Shown here one piece after another: positions 6,609 through 8,635 of a DNA stretch of 8,635 nucleotides. Within the stretch, counting starts at the first letter, position 1, and every line of letters begins with the position of its first letter. Source of the DNA: an uncultured Verrucomicrobiota bacterium (GTDB lineage Bacteria > Verrucomicrobiota > Kiritimatiellia > CAIQIC01 > Lenti-01). The position numbers were made by a program, and so were the translations under genes. A model generated the notes under the pieces. It searched no databases. It saw only the letters and a program-made list of their open reading frames with translations, and was not told the DNA's origin. The stretch spans positions 1-8,635 of the forward strand of contig CALKWZ010000082.1 of the NCBI GenBank assembly GCA_938003985.1, given 5' to 3'.

Positions 6609-8477
6609 ATGGCCCCGAATCCCAAGAACCCCCGCCAACCCCGTCCCGCCCGCAAGCCCAATTCCGGCGGCGGCGGTCCCCGCCGCGGCCGGCCCCGCAA
6701 GGACCACGCGGAAGATGAGGCGCCGAAGCGCCCGAACATGCCGCTGCCGGCCTCGCTGCTGGACACCACCATTTCCGACGGCGAAGAATACCGCCCGGGC
6801 ACCGGGGCGCCCGCCGAAGAAGCGCGCGCCGATGCGCCCGAACGCGGCAACGAAGCCTTGCCGCCGCCGGCGCCGGCTTTCGTGCCGATGGAAAGCCGCG
6901 AAAGCGTGCCGCCCCCGCCGCCCCCGCCGCCGCCAGCGCAAGGCAACGAAGCGCCGGCGAACAACGGCCAGTCCCACAACGGCCAGCCGCACTACCGTCC
7001 GAACTATCCCCAGCCGCAAGGCCAGGGCGGGCAGGGCGGAGGCCGCCACGACCGCTATTTCGACCGCAACCGCGACCGCCGCCACGGCGGCCAGCCGTAC
7101 CACGACAACCGGCCGCCGCGCCAGCCGCTGACGCCGGAAGAGCAGGCCGCGCGCGACGCCCAGATCGCCGCGCAGCGCGCCGCCGCCGAGGCCGCCGCCG
7201 CCGAGCGCGCCAAGCTGGCCCGCGTCCTCAAGCTCAACGAACTCCAGCTGCTCACCGTGCCCCAGCTCAAGGAACTGGCGGACAGCTACCAGCTCGTCGA
7301 TCTCGGCGCCCTCAAGAAGCACGAGCTGATCTTCGAGATCCTCAAGGCCAACGCCCGCTGCAACGGCACCATGTTCGTCCGCGGCGTCCTCGAGATCCTG
7401 CCCGACAACTTCGGGTTCCTGCGCTCGCCCAACAACAACTACCTGCCGTGCCCGGACGACATCTACGTCTCGCCTTCGCAGGTCCGCCGCTTCGCGCTGC
7501 GCACCGGCGACATCGTGGACGGCGAAATCCGCTCCCCGAAGGACAAGGAACGCTTCTTCGCGCTCCTGAAGGTCAACAGCATCAACGACGGTCCGCCCGA
7601 GGGCCAGCGCGGCATCATTCCCTTCGAAAACCTCACGCCGCTGTTCCCCGACAAGCGCCTCGTGCTCGAAACCAAGAGCGCCAACAACGTCAACATGCGC
7701 GTCATGGACCTGCTGACGCCCATCGGCAAGGGCCAGCGCGGGCTGATCGTGGCCCCGCCGCGCACCGGCAAGACCGTCCTGATGCAGATGATGGCCAACA
7801 GCATCTCCGAGAACAATCCCGAGGTGAAGCTGATCATCCTGCTGATCGACGAACGTCCCGAGGAAGTCACCGACATGGAGCGCAACACGAAGGCCGAGGT
7901 CATCGCCTCCACCTTCGACGAGCCGCCGGAGCGCCACGTGCAGATCGCCGATCTCGTCATCGAGATGGCCAAGCGCCAGGTGGAAGCCGGCAAGCACGTC
8001 GTGATCCTGCTCGACTCCATCACGCGCCTGGCCCGGGCCTACAACACCCTCCAGCCGCACAGCGGCAAGATCCTCTCCGGCGGCGTGGACGCCAACGCGC
8101 TGCACAAGCCCAAGCGCTTCTTCGGCGCCGCCCGCAACATCGAGAAGGGCGGCAGCCTCACCATCATCGCCACCGCGCTGGTGGACACCGGCAGCCGCAT
8201 GGACGAAGTGATCTTCGAGGAATTCAAGGGCACCGGCAACATGGAGATCTGCCTGGACCGCTTCCTGGTGGACAAGCGCATCTTCCCGGCCATCAACATC
8301 GAGAAGTCCGGCACCCGCAAGGAAGAGAACCTGATGCACCCCGACGAGCTCAGCCGCGTCTGGATCCTGCGCAAGGCGCTCAACGGCGTGCCCGCCGTCG
8401 AGGCGATGGAACTGCTGATCGGCCGCCTGAAGAAAACGAAGACGAATCTTGAATTCCTGATGACCTTGCAGGGATAA
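6609..8477 (+). CDS. rho: Transcription termination factor Rho with long disordered N-terminal extension
   Basis: This is the hexameric RNA-dependent ATPase that terminates transcription. It has 622 residues against about 420 in E. coli; the excess is residues 1–198, low in complexity and rich in Pro, Gly, Arg, Asn and Gln. That extension includes nine consecutive prolines (101–109), an R/D/H/G-rich stretch around 140–175 and an Ala/Glu helix around 180–200. The rest is canonical: the Rho N-terminal helical domain from about 205, the RNA-binding motif DNFGFLRS (266–273), Walker A APPRTGKT (382–389, K388), Walker B-side LLIDERPEEVTDMER, the Q-loop region SGKILSGGVDANAL, and the R-loop and arginine-finger region FGAARNIEKGG. 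The residue after GKT is Val390, where E. coli Rho has Met186. One base separates this gene from coaE, and its stop overlaps the next start (TAATG). Confidence 0.98.
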   Translation: MAPNPKNPRQPRPARKPNSGGGGPRRGRPRKDHAEDEAPKRPNMPLPASLLDTTISDGEEYRPGTGAPAEEARADAPERGNEALPPPAPAFVPMESRESVPPPPPPPPPAQGNEAPANNGQSHNGQPHYRPNYPQPQGQGGQGGGRHDRYFDRNRDRRHGGQPYHDNRPPRQPLTPEEQAARDAQIAAQRAAAEAAAAERAKLARVLKLNELQLLTVPQLKELADSYQLVDLGALKKHELIFEILKANARCNGTMFVRGVLEILPDNFGFLRSPNNNYLPCPDDIYVSPSQVRRFALRTGDIVDGEIRSPKDKERFFALLKVNSINDGPPEGQRGIIPFENLTPLFPDKRLVLETKSANNVNMRVMDLLTPIGKGQRGLIVAPPRTGKTVLMQMMANSISENNPEVKLIILLIDERPEEVTDMERNTKAEVIASTFDEPPERHVQIADLVIEMAKRQVEAGKHVVILLDSITRLARAYNTLQPHSGKILSGGVDANALHKPKRFFGAARNIEKGGSLTIIATALVDTGSRMDEVIFEEFKGTGNMEICLDRFLVDKRIFPAINIEKSGTRKEENLMHPDELSRVWILRKALNGVPAVEAMELLIGRLKKTKTNLEFLMTLQG

Positions 8478-8635
8478 TGGGTTCCATGACGTCGCTGGGC
8501 ATGCACGTTCCGATGGGCCGCGAGGCGCGCCAGCCCTGGGTGCGCGCCGCGCTCTTCGCGGCCGCGCTGGCGCTGTCCGCGCTGCTGCACGGCGCGCTGC
8601 TCGTCGGGCTGCCGCCGCTGCCGGCCTGGCGCCCG
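8477..8635 (+). CDS. N-terminus of a membrane-anchored protein, TonB-like (cut by window end)
   Basis: An open frame of 53 codons starts at ATG 8477, overlapping the rho stop by one base, and runs off the window. ATG 8486 is an alternative start; AGGGA at 8470–8474 lies 11 bases before it but only 2 bases before 8477. A short polar N-terminus is followed by one hydrophobic segment (about residues 22–45) and then a Pro-rich turn (PPLPAWRP). The segment LSALLHGALLVGL carries S34 and H38 as SxxxH. It aligns without gaps to the TonB N-terminal anchor of E. coli (LSVCIHGAVVAGL), where S16 and H20 are the conserved pair that contacts ExbB/ExbD. TonB transduces proton-motive energy to outer-membrane receptors. 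The gene start is well supported by operon geometry. The TonB call rests on one short motif. Confidence 0.55.
   Translation, partial: MGSMTSLGMHVPMGREARQPWVRAALFAAALALSALLHGALLVGLPPLPAWRP

Noticed and set aside
3168..8339. A 1723-codon open frame on the − strand spanning five + strand genes.
   Set aside because: It lies opposite genes with clear family motifs and its translation is low-complexity (Arg/Ala/Gly/Val). Long antisense frames are expected in GC-rich DNA where G/C-ending codons remove stop codons.

Overview
This is a GC-rich, gene-dense window with every convincing gene on the + strand. It most likely comes from the chromosome of a bacterium in the PVC superphylum (Verrucomicrobiota/Kiritimatiellota-like), although the phylum is an inference. 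The pointers are a secretin resembling the Amuc_1098-type type IV pilus protein of Akkermansia, and a nuclease–coaE–rho gene order that recalls the polA–coaE–rho cluster I remember from Chlamydia. No rRNA, tRNA, IS element, CRISPR array or phage gene is visible.

Region 1 (1–2817) holds the 3' part of a large outer-membrane secretin. Its order is an acidic tandem-repeat region, a TPR region, an N0/STN domain, an N1-like domain and the secretin beta-domain. A strong intrinsic terminator (2833–2865) follows directly, so this is probably the last gene of a pilus or secretion operon that starts upstream.

Region 2 (2953–8635) looks like a single transcription unit whose genes overlap or nearly touch. 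It encodes (a) a stand-alone 5' nuclease of the PolA N-terminal/FEN type that ends in a perfect-looking sliding-clamp-binding motif (QLNLF); (b) a polytopic membrane protein that I read as a divergent STT3/oligosaccharyltransferase-like GT-C protein with a C-terminal TPR-like helix pair; (c) dephospho-CoA kinase CoaE; (d) transcription terminator Rho with a disordered, proline/glycine/arginine-rich N-terminal extension of about 200 residues; and (e) the first 53 codons of a membrane-anchored protein with the SxxxH signature of TonB.

The genes do not form one obvious pathway. Co-transcription instead links DNA repair or Okazaki-fragment processing, coenzyme A synthesis, transcription termination and cell-envelope functions. 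The most interesting point is that a polymerase-less 5' nuclease sits where polA would be expected and carries its own clamp-binding tail. This suggests a bacterial parallel to archaeal/eukaryotic FEN1, which binds its clamp through a C-terminal PIP box.
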